From Thermoplasmata archaeon (lineage in GTDB: Archaea; Thermoplasmatota; Thermoplasmata; Thermoplasmatales; Thermoplasmataceae), in contig JAJZYV010000154.1 in NCBI GenBank assembly GCA_021797955.1, positions 1 to 5,402 of the forward strand: a DNA stretch of 5,402 nucleotides. Reading direction: 5' to 3'. Positions 4,858-5,402 of the stretch are shown here, piece after piece. Position numbers and translations under genes: made by a program. Position 1 is the stretch's first letter; every line of letters starts with the position of its first letter. Under the pieces are notes generated by a model. The model made no database searches and had not been told where the DNA came from. It was given only the letters and a program-made list of their open reading frames with translations.

Positions 4858-5402
4858 GTACTGCTGCAATTTTTCAACAGCTTTTAGAATTCTTCTTTCA
4901 TTGGGTACATAATATTCCTCCAGTCTGTAAGGGAAAGGTGTGTCGAGTCCGGTCACTCTTAGTATTGGACCCATCAGGTAATCAATTGCCCTTTCACTTA
5001 TGAATGCAGAAATCTCTGCCCCCATGCCCAAAGTTCTTGGGGCTTCATGAACAATTATAACTCTGCCCGTCTTGTTTACTGAATTCAGAATAGTTTCTCC
5101 ATCGTATGGAAATAGCGTTCTTAGATCAATAACATCTGCACTGAAGTTATTTTTGCTCACCGTGTTCATCACTACAGGTACCATAGAACCGTAGGTTATA
5201 AATGTATAATCGTCACCCTCGCTTAAAAGTGATGCTTTTCCTATGGGGATTTCGTATTCTTCGTCGGGAACATCCATTTTTGTGGACCTATAAAGTTTCT
5301 TGGGTTCCATAAAGATTACAGGATCGTTCATCTTAAGGCTTGAAATCAGCAAACCCTTTGCGTCGTACGGATTTGATGGGGTAACAACTGTAAGTCCTGA
5401 AG
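4852..5402 (-). CDS. pdhB: 2-oxoacid dehydrogenase E1 component, beta subunit (5' end outside window)
   Basis: The frame is open to the right edge and gives the last 182 complete residues of a subunit that normally has about 320-340. With the alpha subunit, presumably encoded just beyond the edge, it forms the thiamine-diphosphate E1 that decarboxylates the 2-oxoacid and acylates E2. Visible family features are TVVTPSNPYDAKGLL near the edge (the conserved P-x-x-P-Y/x-DAKGLL block), NDPVIFMEPKKLYR, the transketolase C-terminal domain starting near the IPIGKA segment, YGSMV, DLRTLFPYD, VHEAPRTLGMGAEI and the terminal GLDTPFPYRLEEYYVP, where family members have DxPxP and a final YxP. The nearest in-frame start codon inside the window (TTG at 5352) is internal, since homology continues upstream. 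It ends in Arg-AGG then TGA, overlapping the SD of E2. Substrate class is not resolvable from this fragment. Confidence 0.95.
   Translation of the reverse strand, partial: SGLTVVTPSNPYDAKGLLISSLKMNDPVIFMEPKKLYRSTKMDVPDEEYEIPIGKASLLSEGDDYTFITYGSMVPVVMNTVSKNNFSADVIDLRTLFPYDGETILNSVNKTGRVIIVHEAPRTLGMGAEISAFISERAIDYLMGPILRVTGLDTPFPYRLEEYYVPNERRILKAVEKLQQYR

Noticed and set aside
1..5402. tRNA, rRNA, CRISPR array, insertion sequence, integrase or attachment site
   Set aside because: No regularly spaced repeats, cloverleaf-like stretches, transposase-like frames or terminal inverted repeats were seen. Apart from 902-1036 the window is fully packed with coding sequence.

Overview
The window most likely comes from an archaeon, with the acidophilic Thermoplasmatales (Thermoplasma, Ferroplasma, Cuniculiplasma and relatives) as best guess. 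The reasons are: two genes with no Shine-Dalgarno (SD) site and an AT-rich TATA-like box about 26-28 nt before the ATG, as in archaeal leaderless transcripts; internal operon genes that use archaeal-type AGGTGA/GGAGGTGA SD sites; moderate to low GC; and a Thermoplasma-style 2-oxoacid dehydrogenase operon. The taxon is inferred from style and gene content, because no rRNA or other marker gene is present.

Layout. On the minus strand, 901 to the left edge holds the first 300 codons of a gene that is open to the edge. I read it as a very divergent aldehyde dehydrogenase (ALDH) superfamily protein that appears to have lost its catalytic residues. Bases 902-1036 are a divergent intergenic region with one TATA-like box per direction and two short inverted repeats. 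On the plus strand, 1037-1468 encodes a small glycine-rich, multi-pass membrane protein. Its stop codon directly abuts the stop codon of the convergent minus-strand operon.

Bases 1469 to the right edge are a tightly packed minus-strand operon, read right to left: E1 beta (partial), E2, E3 and lipB of a lipoate-dependent 2-oxoacid dehydrogenase complex. E1 decarboxylates the 2-oxoacid and acylates the lipoyl arm of E2. E2 passes the acyl group to CoA, and E3 reoxidises the dihydrolipoyl arm with FAD and NAD+. LipB attaches the octanoyl precursor of that arm to E2, so enzyme and cofactor assembly are co-transcribed. All intergenic gaps are negative or zero. E1 beta and E2 both end in the hexamer AGGTGA, which serves as last codon plus stop and also as the SD of the next gene.

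The observations most worth a second look are the apparently active-site-less ALDH-like protein, a nearly perfect internal SD with an in-frame ATG inside the E2 gene (which would give a lipoyl-domain-less E2), and a LipB octanoyltransferase in an apparent archaeon.
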